Below, piece by piece: positions 6,923 through 12,996 of a DNA stretch of 16,564 nt. The notes beneath the pieces are model-generated. The model was not told the origin of the DNA. It worked only from the letters and a program-made list of their open reading frames with translations, and ran no database searches. Position 1 is the stretch's first letter. Each line of letters opens with the position of its first letter. A program made the position numbers and the translations under genes. Source of the DNA: Bacteroidales bacterium UBA4912 (GTDB taxonomy: Bacteria > Bacteroidota > Bacteroidia > Bacteroidales > Dysgonomonadaceae); NCBI GenBank assembly GCA_002398875.1, contig DHCC01000023.1:1-16564 (forward strand), given 5' to 3'.

Positions 6923-8164
6923 TTAATCGCTGTCTTTCAGAATCAGTCTGAGGGAGTTATTTTTAGTAACGTAGTTCCAGGCCCAGTTGATAAAAACAAC
7001 CAGCTTGTTTCTTACACTCAGGATAAGCATAAGGTGCAAAAACATCCATATAAGCCATGCAAAGTAACCTTTGAATTTAATGAATGGAAGATCAACTACG
7101 GCTTTATTCCTGCCGATTGTGGCCATGGTGCCTAAGTTGCGATATTCATACTGTTTAAGGGGTTTCTTGTTATCCTCCAGTCTTTTTAGATTTCGTGCCA
7201 GGTTTTTGCCCTGACCTATGGCAACATTTGCCAGTTGTGGGTGCCCCTTTGGATACTTATCGGTTTCCATATAAGCAATATCACCAATGGCATAAACATT
7301 GGAAAGATTTTCAACCTTATTGAATCTGTCAACTTTAATACGCCCATTACGGAGCAAGGAAGCTTCAGGTATACCGCCAATGGTATTTCCGGAGACACCG
7401 GCTGACCAGATTACGTTTTTAGTTGGAATTTGCTCTCCATTATTTAAGGTTACAACCTCTCCATTGTAATCTGTAACTATAGTTTCGGTTTTTACAATTA
7501 CCCCCATTTTTTGAAGCTGATTTTGAGAGTACTTCTGAGCAAAAGGACTCATATTTGCCAGAGTGTTAGTTCCACCTTCGAGAAGGTAAACATTGACCTT
7601 ATTTTTATCAATATTGGGATAATCTTTGGGAAGGATTTCTTTGGTCATCTCGGCAAAGGCACCGGCCAGTTCAACACCTGTAGCACCACCTCCAACGATC
7701 ACAATATTGTAAAGTCCTTCTTTGTTTTCGGCATAGAGAAGCTCTTCAAAATTGTGTAATATCTCGTTGCGAACATTTATGGATTGATAGGTTGATTTAA
7801 GACCGAGTGCATTTTCCTCTACTTTATTGTTGCCATAAAAATTGGTACGCGTCCCGGTAGAAATAACCAAATAATCGTAGCTGAATTTGCCAATGGATGT
7901 ATCTATATACTTTTCGGCATCATTAACTGAAACAACTGTTGCCAGTCTTATGCGTACATCGCTTCTTTTCTGAAATATTTTTCTTATGGGAAAGGATACT
8001 GTGGATGGTTCTATCTGTGAAGCTGCAACTTGATAAAACAATGGTGGGAACTGATGATGGTTTACTTTATCTATAATGATGATATCATACTTGTTCTTTT
8101 CCAAATGGTTTACAAACTGTAAACCCCCAAATCCGCAACCTGCAACAACAATCTTTTTTTTCAT
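6923..8164 (-). CDS. ndh: Type II NADH:quinone oxidoreductase (NAD(P)/FAD-dependent)
   Basis: A 413-residue single-subunit flavoprotein of the NDH-2 class, which passes electrons from NADH to membrane quinone without pumping ions. The N-terminal FAD-binding Rossmann motif is GCGFGG (residues 9-14), with Cys in the position usually held by Gly or Ala. The NADH-binding motif GGGATGVELAG starts at residue 158. A second FAD contact, YAIGDIA, spans about 291-297, and ANVAIGQG follows. The C-terminal region (about 364-399, rich in Phe, Leu, Ile and Trp) is the hydrophobic part that anchors NDH-2 enzymes to the membrane. It faces the PNGase F-like gene tail to tail with only three bases between stop codons. 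Upstream lies the terminator of the ribosomal operon, so it needs its own promoter; I see only an imperfect TAACTTTA at 8179-8186. A related disulfide or sulfide:quinone reductase is less likely given the lack of their catalytic cysteines. Confidence 0.9.
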   Translation of the reverse strand: MKKKIVVAGCGFGGLQFVNHLEKNKYDIIIIDKVNHHQFPPLFYQVAASQIEPSTVSFPIRKIFQKRSDVRIRLATVVSVNDAEKYIDTSIGKFSYDYLVISTGTRTNFYGNNKVEENALGLKSTYQSINVRNEILHNFEELLYAENKEGLYNIVIVGGGATGVELAGAFAEMTKEILPKDYPNIDKNKVNVYLLEGGTNTLANMSPFAQKYSQNQLQKMGVIVKTETIVTDYNGEVVTLNNGEQIPTKNVIWSAGVSGNTIGGIPEASLLRNGRIKVDRFNKVENLSNVYAIGDIAYMETDKYPKGHPQLANVAIGQGKNLARNLKRLEDNKKPLKQYEYRNLGTMATIGRNKAVVDLPFIKFKGYFAWLIWMFLHLMLILSVRNKLVVFINWAWNYVTKNNSLRLILKDSD

Positions 8165-8233
8165 AACCTCTTATTGAATAAAGTTATTTTTAGAACGCTT
8201 GAAAGAGGATATTGTTTCGGTTTAAAATAAACA

Positions 8234-8263
8234 AAAAGCGCTACGATCACTCGCGGCGCTTTT
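8234..8263 (-). terminator. Intrinsic terminator of the ribosomal protein operon
   Basis: On the minus strand the RNA folds as AAAAGCGC, a C/A mismatch, GCGA, tetraloop GUGA, UCGU, then GCGCUUUU, followed by one more U, then GUUUAUUUU. That is an 8-bp stem stacked through one mismatch on a 4-bp stem closed by a GNRA loop, with a U tract at the 3' side. It lies 110 bases after the rplQ stop codon and before ndh. The A tract on the other side could make it work in both directions, but no plus-strand gene ends here. Confidence 0.88.
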
Positions 8264-8372
8264 CATAATGTTTAACATTTTAAAAATCACAGCTTCACTG
8301 CAAATACCATATCGACTGAGGTTTTAGATCTCCGTCTTACTGACATAGCACCCACAGTGTTTATCATAGATA

Positions 8373-9134
8373 TCAAGCTTTTTCTTCAGAAGGAGTCTCA
8401 GTTTGGTTATCTTCGACTTTCTTGTCGTCCTTAACCTCATTTTTGTCTTCTTCTTTAGCTTTGCCTGATTCAGTTTCTGTTTTTTTGTTGTCTACTTTTT
8501 CTGTTGTGGCTACTTCTTCTGCATTCTCCACTTCAGCTTTTGTTTCGACTTCTTCCTTAGTTTCGGTTTCTTTCACCTTCTTAGGCTCTTTCTTTTCGAC
8601 TTTAGATTCAGTTTCTTTAGTCTTAGCTTTTGCCTTCTTGGTTTCTTTAACCTCCTTGGATTCTTCTGATTTTACTGCATCTTCAGCCTTTGCTCCGGCA
8701 GCAACACCTGTTCCTTTACCTCTGCGAGAACGGCGTGTTTTAGCTTTCTTAGCTGTACCGTCACTTAGCATGTTTTCGTTAAAGTCTACCAGCTCTATAA
8801 AACACATTGATGCATTATCACCAAGACGATTTCCTGTCTTAATGATTCGGGTGTATCCGCCTGGTCTGTCTCCAACTTTCTGTGAAACAGTCTGGAACAA
8901 TTCTGTTACAGCATACTTGTTTTGCAATTTGCTAAATACATTACGTCTTGAGGTAGTAGAGTCTTCTTTGCTCTGAGTGATTAAAGGTTCTACATACTTT
9001 CTTAACTCTTTAGCTTTTGGAACGGTAGTAAATATACGTTTATGCATTATAAGCGAAGTTGCCATATTAGACAACATAGCTGAACGGTGTGCAGTTTTAC
9101 GCCCTAGATGATTATTTTTTTTTCTATGTCTCAT
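8373..9134 (-). CDS. rplQ: 50S ribosomal protein L17 with long acidic-basic tail
   Basis: L17 is a large-subunit protein near the peptide exit tunnel. Residues 1-127 are the conserved domain: MRHRKKNNHLGRKTAHRSAM at the start, LITQSKEDST, and RPGGYTRIIKTGNRLGDNA, ending IELVDFNE. The protein is 253 residues, about twice the usual 115-130. From about residue 150 the tail is almost only Lys, Glu, Thr, Val, Ala, Asp, Ser and Asn, with no aromatic residue, no Cys, no Arg and no Leu or Ile. Bacteroidetes L17 proteins often have some extension, but this one is long; its role is unknown and it is predicted disordered. It is the last gene of the operon, 8 bases after rpoA, and is followed by an intrinsic terminator. 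Confidence 0.96.
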   Translation of the reverse strand: MRHRKKNNHLGRKTAHRSAMLSNMATSLIMHKRIFTTVPKAKELRKYVEPLITQSKEDSTTSRRNVFSKLQNKYAVTELFQTVSQKVGDRPGGYTRIIKTGNRLGDNASMCFIELVDFNENMLSDGTAKKAKTRRSRRGKGTGVAAGAKAEDAVKSEESKEVKETKKAKAKTKETESKVEKKEPKKVKETETKEEVETKAEVENAEEVATTEKVDNKKTETESGKAKEEDKNEVKDDKKVEDNQTETPSEEKA

Positions 9135-9142
9135 TGTAGTAA

Positions 9143-10144
9143 CTACTCTTTATCTAATTTGTATTTCGAGATATCCATACCAAATGTAAGATTCAGTCCG
9201 TCTAGCAGCTCTTCGAGCTCTGTGAGTGATTTCTTACCAAAGTTACGGAATTTAAGCAGATCGTTCTTGTTGTGCTGAACTAATTGCCCAAGATTTTCCA
9301 CATCAGCAGCTTTTAAGCAGTTAAGAGCTCTGACTGAAAGATTAAGATCAGACAGTTTGCGTTTCAGCAGTTGACGCATATGAAGCACCTCTTCATCGAA
9401 CTCTTCAATACCTTCAGCATCTGTAGTTTCCAGCATAATCTTATTATCGTCTGAAAACAACACTAAATGTTGAATGAGTATTAAAGCAGCTTCTTTCAAT
9501 GCTTCTTTTGGTGCGATAGAACCATCTGTTACTATTTCAATTACCAGTTTCTCGTAGTCAGTCTTCTGTTCAATACGATAATCCTCAACTTCGAATCTTA
9601 CGTTACGAATAGGTGTAAAGATTGAATCAACTGCGATTACTTGAACATCGTCTGTAGCAAGCATTTCGCGATTTTCGTCAGCTGAGACATACCCTCTGCC
9701 TTTATTAATTGTCAGTTCGAGGCGTATTTCGGCCTTTTTGTTCATACGACAAATTTCCAGCTCGGGGTTTAGAACTTCGAAACCGGTAAGTAATTTACCA
9801 ATATCTCCGGCTTTAAACACTTCCGTTCCCGAAATAGCGATGCTCACTTTTTCTGTTTCGAACTCCTCCACTATCCTTTTAAATCTAACTTTCTTAAGAT
9901 TCAAAATGATACCTGTTACATCTTCTATAACGCCGGGTATGGTAGCAAATTCATGCTCCACTCCGTCAAATTTTACCGAAGTAATCGCGAATCCTTCTAG
10001 TGAAGAAAGCAAAATACGGCGTAAGGCGTTGCCAATAGTGATGCCATATCCTGGTTCTAACGGACGGAATTCGAATTTACCGGAGAACGTATCCTCCTGT
10101 AACATGATTACTTTATCGGGTTTTTGGAATGCTAATATTGCCAT
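9143..10144 (-). CDS. rpoA: DNA-directed RNA polymerase alpha subunit
   Basis: The alpha subunit dimerises to start RNA polymerase assembly, and its C-terminal domain contacts promoter DNA and activators. The 333-residue protein has the alpha-NTD signature RPLEPGYGITIGNALRRILL (residues 27-46) and the conserved GVIEDVTGIILNLK (71-84). An acidic linker (about 240-254) leads to the alpha-CTD, where LSVRALNCLKAADVENLGQL contains Arg272, the counterpart of the DNA-binding Arg265 of E. coli. The helix-hairpin segment LLKFRNFGKKSLTELEELL follows. It starts 4 bases after rpsD and is followed by rplQ after 8 bases, the usual order. No anomaly. Confidence 0.98.
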   Translation of the reverse strand: MAILAFQKPDKVIMLQEDTFSGKFEFRPLEPGYGITIGNALRRILLSSLEGFAITSVKFDGVEHEFATIPGVIEDVTGIILNLKKVRFKRIVEEFETEKVSIAISGTEVFKAGDIGKLLTGFEVLNPELEICRMNKKAEIRLELTINKGRGYVSADENREMLATDDVQVIAVDSIFTPIRNVRFEVEDYRIEQKTDYEKLVIEIVTDGSIAPKEALKEAALILIQHLVLFSDDNKIMLETTDAEGIEEFDEEVLHMRQLLKRKLSDLNLSVRALNCLKAADVENLGQLVQHNKNDLLKFRNFGKKSLTELEELLDGLNLTFGMDISKYKLDKE

Positions 10145-10148
10145 GAAA

Positions 10149-10757
10149 TTATTGTTTAGAATATAATTCTACGATGAGTTGTTCTTTAATACTTTCCGGG
10201 ATATCGGCTCTTTCGGGTATATGCAACAGCTTACCGCTTAATGTGCTGTTGTCCCACTCGATCCAGGGGTATTTACTGTGATTGAATCCTGTTAGAGAAT
10301 TCACAATCACCTCCATCGATTTTGATTTTTCTCTCACACCAACAATATCTCCAGCTTTTAATGTGTAAGAAGGTATGTTTACCACTTTTCCATTAACAAC
10401 TATATGGCGGTGTGTTACAAGCTGGCGTGCTGCGGCTCTTGTAGGTGCAATTCCAAGACGGAATACCATATTATCTAAGCGCAGTTCGAGCAGTTGTAAA
10501 AGTACTTCACCGGTAATTCCCCGGCTGCGGGATGCTTTGTCAAACGTACGGCGAAACTGTTTCTCCAGTACACCGTAAGTATATTTTGCACGCTGTTTTT
10601 CACGCAATTGAATACCATATTCAGATGTTTTTCTTCTGCGTGAATTTCCATGCTGACCCGGAGGATAATTCTTTTTCGAAAGAACTTTGTCGGGACCGAA
10701 AATTGGTTCGCCAAATCTACGGGCGATTTTTGATTTTGGACCAGTATATCTTGCCAT
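10149..10757 (-). CDS. rpsD: 30S ribosomal protein S4
   Basis: S4 is a primary 16S rRNA-binding protein that initiates small-subunit assembly, and in many bacteria it represses its own operon by binding its messenger RNA. The 202-residue protein begins MARYTGPKSKIARRFGEPIF, has the basic N-domain with YPPGQHG (31-37), and an S4 RNA-binding domain from about residue 92 (LRLDNMVFRLG...TRAAARQLVTHRHIVVNGK). It has no zinc-finger cysteines, so it is of the cysteine-free type. The 120-base gap upstream, unusually large inside this operon, folds into a multi-helix leader. It is followed by rpoA after 4 bases. Confidence 0.98.
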   Translation of the reverse strand: MARYTGPKSKIARRFGEPIFGPDKVLSKKNYPPGQHGNSRRRKTSEYGIQLREKQRAKYTYGVLEKQFRRTFDKASRSRGITGEVLLQLLELRLDNMVFRLGIAPTRAAARQLVTHRHIVVNGKVVNIPSYTLKAGDIVGVREKSKSMEVIVNSLTGFNHSKYPWIEWDNSTLSGKLLHIPERADIPESIKEQLIVELYSKQ

Positions 10758-10787
10758 TTTTACAATTAAACTTTTTTTATGAAGCCT

Positions 10788-10863
10788 AAACTGTGCAGCC
10801 GCGATTACAGAGAAGTTGTAGTGTAATCATTTCACAGCTCAAGTTTCAAAATAGATGAAACTT
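10788..10863 (-). promoter_or_regulatory. Structured RNA leader before rpsD (probable S4-type autoregulatory leader)
   Basis: In the rpsK-rpsD gap, the minus-strand RNA forms three helices. The first is a hairpin AAGUUUCA/UGAAACUU (10856-10863 with 10841-10848, loop 7). Immediately after it comes an 8-bp helix GAGCUGUG (10833-10840) with CACAGUUU (10788-10795), including two G-U pairs. Enclosed in that is a second hairpin, GAUUACA/UGUAAUC (10822-10828 with 10803-10809, loop 12). The first hairpin and the enclosing helix are adjacent with no unpaired base, which allows coaxial stacking. No U tract follows, so this is not a terminator. Position before rpsD fits the published S4-Bacteroidia ribosomal-leader class, but I matched it by location and fold only, not by covariance model. 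Confidence 0.65.
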
Positions 10864-10877
10864 AAATTATCTGTTGA

Positions 10878-11267
10878 TTAAACTTTTCTGGCTTTTGGTG
10901 GACGACATCCGTTGTGAGGTAGCGGTGTCACGTCTACAATCTCAGTAACTTCGATGCCTGATCCATGAATTGTTCTTATTGCCGATTCACGTCCGTTTCC
11001 GGGACCCTTAACGTAAGCTTTCACTTTACGCAATCCTAAATCGTACGCTACTTTTGCACAGTCTCCTGCAACCATCTGAGCTGCATACGGAGTATTCTTC
11101 TTGGAACTTCTAAATCCCATCTTACCAGCTGATGACCAGCTGATTACTTCGCCGTTTTCGTTTGTCAGCGACACTATTATGTTGTTGAATGATGAAGAAA
11201 TGTGTGCCTGTCCTACAGAACTCACTTTTACATTTCTTTTCTTTGCTGCAACTGTTCTCTTTGCCAT
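10878..11267 (-). CDS. rpsK: 30S ribosomal protein S11
   Basis: S11 is a platform protein of the small subunit near the mRNA exit. The 129-residue protein has the family landmarks AHISSSFNNIIVSLTNENG, SWSSAGKMGFRSSKKNTPYA, and the C-terminal GPGNGRESAIRTIHGSGIEV followed by TPLPHNGCRPPKARKV. Length and motifs are normal. It starts 12 bases after rpsM. It is separated from rpsD by the 120-base structured gap. Confidence 0.98.
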   Translation of the reverse strand: MAKRTVAAKKRNVKVSSVGQAHISSSFNNIIVSLTNENGEVISWSSAGKMGFRSSKKNTPYAAQMVAGDCAKVAYDLGLRKVKAYVKGPGNGRESAIRTIHGSGIEVTEIVDVTPLPHNGCRPPKARKV

Positions 11268-11279
11268 GTTACCTATCTA

Positions 11280-11660
11280 TTATTTAGTAGCTTTTTTCTT
11301 GTTAGCAACGGTTTTCTTTCTTCCTTTACGAGTACGCGCATTATTTTTTGTACTCTGACCTCTAACAGGTAATCCGATACGATGACGGATTCCTCTATAA
11401 CAACCGATATCCATTAATCTCTTAATGTTCAATTGTACCTCAGAGCGCAGATCACCTTCAACCTTAAAATCAGTTGAAATAATCTCACGAATCCGGGCAG
11501 CTTGATCGTCAGTCCAGTCTTTTACTTTGATATCTCTATCAACTTCTGCTTTTGTTAAAATGGTGTTAGCTGCGCTTCTTCCGATACCATAAATATAGGT
11601 CAGGGCAACTTCACCCCTTTTGTTCTGCGGCAGATCGACACCAACAATTCTTATAGCCAT
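11280..11660 (-). CDS. rpsM: 30S ribosomal protein S13
   Basis: S13 sits in the head of the small subunit and forms bridges to the large subunit and contacts with P-site tRNA. The 126-residue protein starts MAIRIVGVDLPQNKRGEVAL and has the conserved YIYGIGRSAANTIL and CYRGIRHRIGLPVRGQSTKN. The C-terminal basic tail (KGRKKTVANKKKATK) is typical. It lies between rpmJ (36 bases upstream) and rpsK (12 bases downstream). Confidence 0.98.
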   Translation of the reverse strand: MAIRIVGVDLPQNKRGEVALTYIYGIGRSAANTILTKAEVDRDIKVKDWTDDQAARIREIISTDFKVEGDLRSEVQLNIKRLMDIGCYRGIRHRIGLPVRGQSTKNNARTRKGRKKTVANKKKATK

Positions 11661-11696
11661 ATATATTCTTATTATTAGATTACAATGATATACTTT

Positions 11697-11813
11697 TTAT
11701 CCCTGACGTTGTTTAAACTTGGGATTTTTTTTATTTATAATATACAAACGACCTTTTCTTCTTACTATTTTGCAATCGGTCGAACGTTTCTTTAAAGATG
11801 CTCTTACTTTCAT
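11697..11813 (-). CDS. rpmJ: 50S ribosomal protein L36 (zinc-free form)
   Basis: L36 is the smallest large-subunit protein. The 38-residue product begins MKVRASLKKRSTDCKIVRRK and ends NPKFKQRQG, full length for the family. The zinc-binding form has three Cys and one His (positions 11, 14, 27, 32). Here only Cys14 remains: 11 is Ser, 27 is Asn and 32 is Lys, with Phe at 33, so this is a C-minus, zinc-independent L36, common in Bacteroidetes. It precedes rpsM by 36 bases. A 154-base gap with repeats separates it from infA. Confidence 0.96.
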   Translation of the reverse strand: MKVRASLKKRSTDCKIVRRKGRLYIINKKNPKFKQRQG

Positions 11814-11845
11814 ATTTTTAGTTTTTATTTGCTCGTTTCTTGTTA

Positions 11846-11892
11846 TTCTCCTGATTGCTCAGGTACTCTTTTATATTCTGTTTCTCCTGATT
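11846..11892 (-). repeat. Direct repeat with alternative hairpins in the infA-rpmJ gap
   Basis: The 11-mer AATCAGGAGAA (minus strand) occurs twice, at 11882-11892 and 11846-11856. Between them lies CCTGA (11859-11863), which can pair with the TCAGG of either copy. With the nearer copy it makes a 5-bp stem with a GCAA tetraloop; with the farther copy, a 5-bp stem with a 22-nt loop. The two folds exclude each other. The AGGAG within each copy looks like a Shine-Dalgarno sequence, but the nearer one is about 34 bases from the rpmJ ATG. The structure is seen in the sequence; a regulatory role is inference. Confidence 0.4.
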
Positions 11893-11967
11893 TATGACTT
11901 ATAATCTCTGAAAGGTGATTTTATTATACAATCAATGTTTCAATAAATTATCAAATCAACAAATCAT

Positions 11968-12186
11968 TTATTTATATCTGAACGAGATCCTTCCTTTAGA
12001 AAGATCGTAGGGCGACATTTCAACTCTTACTCTGTCTCCTGGTAATATGCGAATATAGTGCATTCTCATCTTTCCGGATATATGAGCGGTGATCTCATGT
12101 CCATTTTCAAGTTCAACACGAAACATAGCATTTGACAATGCTTCAATTATTGTTCCATCCTGTTCTATTGCTGCCTGTTTAGCCAT
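11968..12186 (-). CDS. infA: Translation initiation factor IF-1
   Basis: IF-1 binds the A site of the 30S subunit during initiation. The 72-residue protein is a single OB-fold and has the usual size. Recognisable segments are MAKQAAIEQDGTIIEALSNA, FRVELENGHEITAHISGKMR and the C-terminal ILPGDRVRVEMSPYDLSKGR followed by ISFRYK. It lies 18 bases after map and 154 bases before rpmJ. Confidence 0.98.
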   Translation of the reverse strand: MAKQAAIEQDGTIIEALSNAMFRVELENGHEITAHISGKMRMHYIRILPGDRVRVEMSPYDLSKGRISFRYK

Positions 12187-12204
12187 TATTTAATGTTTAA
12201 GTTT

Positions 12205-12984
12205 TTAGTTAGTTTCCTTTATAAATTCAAATGTTGAGAGGATATCAGCCTTCCCGTTTCGAATGGCAATAGTATGTTCGAAATGAGCTGATGGTTGCCT
12301 GTCTTTAGTTCGCACTGTCCATCCATCACTTTCAAAAACTACTTTTTTACCACCCATATTAATCATTGGTTCAATTGCTATACACATTCCGTTACTGATT
12401 TTAGGACCAGTACCCCGTCTGCCGTAATTTGGCACTTCAGGAGGCTCGTGCATTTGCCTGCCAATTCCATGACCAACCAGTTCACGAACTACTGAATATC
12501 CTCTTTTCTCACAATACTCCTGTATTGTTGAACCAATATCACCGATCCTACCGTCCTCTTTTGCCATTTCGATTCCTTTGTAAAGCGATTCTTTAGTCAC
12601 GCGAAGAAGATCTTTTATTTTCTCGTTAACCTCGCCTACACAAAATGTGTATGCCGAATCTCCACAAAAACCGTGCAATTGAGTGCCACAATCTACCGAT
12701 ATAATATCACCCTCCTTTAGAGGAGTATTATTTGGAATACCGTGCACTACATGCTCGTTAACCGAAGTGCAGATTGAATTAGGAAAACCACCATACCCTA
12801 AAAAGGTAGGAATTGCACCATGATCTCTGATATACTCTTCTGCGATTCTGTCAAGTTCAAGCGTAGTTATTCCAGGTTTGATATGATTTGACAACTCACC
12901 GAGTGTCATTCCAACCAACCGATTAGCTTTACGCATAAATTCGATTTCTTCGTCAGTTTTAAGTATGATCATCTTGCTATCCAT
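12205..12984 (-). CDS. map: Type I methionine aminopeptidase
   Basis: Map removes the initiator methionine from nascent proteins with a dinuclear metal centre. The 259-residue protein has all five expected metal ligands: Asp98 (SVDCG), Asp109 (CGDSA), His172 (GHGIG), Glu205 (IEPM) and Glu236 (FEHT). The conserved active-site His81 is in VVHGIP. There is no N-terminal zinc finger or SH3-binding extension, so it is the bacterial type Ia form. The ATG 12 bases after secY is used; a second methionine at residue 5 is a possible alternative start. Placement between secY and infA is the common Bacteroidetes order. Confidence 0.98.
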   Translation of the reverse strand: MDSKMIILKTDEEIEFMRKANRLVGMTLGELSNHIKPGITTLELDRIAEEYIRDHGAIPTFLGYGGFPNSICTSVNEHVVHGIPNNTPLKEGDIISVDCGTQLHGFCGDSAYTFCVGEVNEKIKDLLRVTKESLYKGIEMAKEDGRIGDIGSTIQEYCEKRGYSVVRELVGHGIGRQMHEPPEVPNYGRRGTGPKISNGMCIAIEPMINMGGKKVVFESDGWTVRTKDRQPSAHFEHTIAIRNGKADILSTFEFIKETN

Positions 12985-12996
12985 ATCACTAAAACA

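Noticed and set aside
8179..8186. TAACTTTA upstream of ndh as a -7 element
   Set aside because: It misses the conserved final G of TAnnTTTG and has no -33 box at a suitable distance, so I mention it only in the ndh entry.
8267..8279. AATGTT-T-AACATT palindrome after rplQ
   Set aside because: It is AT-rich and short, without a U tract of its own; the strong terminator next to it at 8234-8263 explains the 3' end.
8422..8976. Plus-strand open frame of 184 codons opposite rplQ, rich in Ser, Phe and Leu
   Set aside because: It is the complement of the Lys/Glu-rich L17 tail and conserved core; L17 is clearly the real gene and the antisense product has no recognisable domain.
9738..10166. Plus-strand frame of 142 codons opposite rpoA
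   Set aside because: It is antisense to the highly conserved alpha-NTD and has no homology features of its own.
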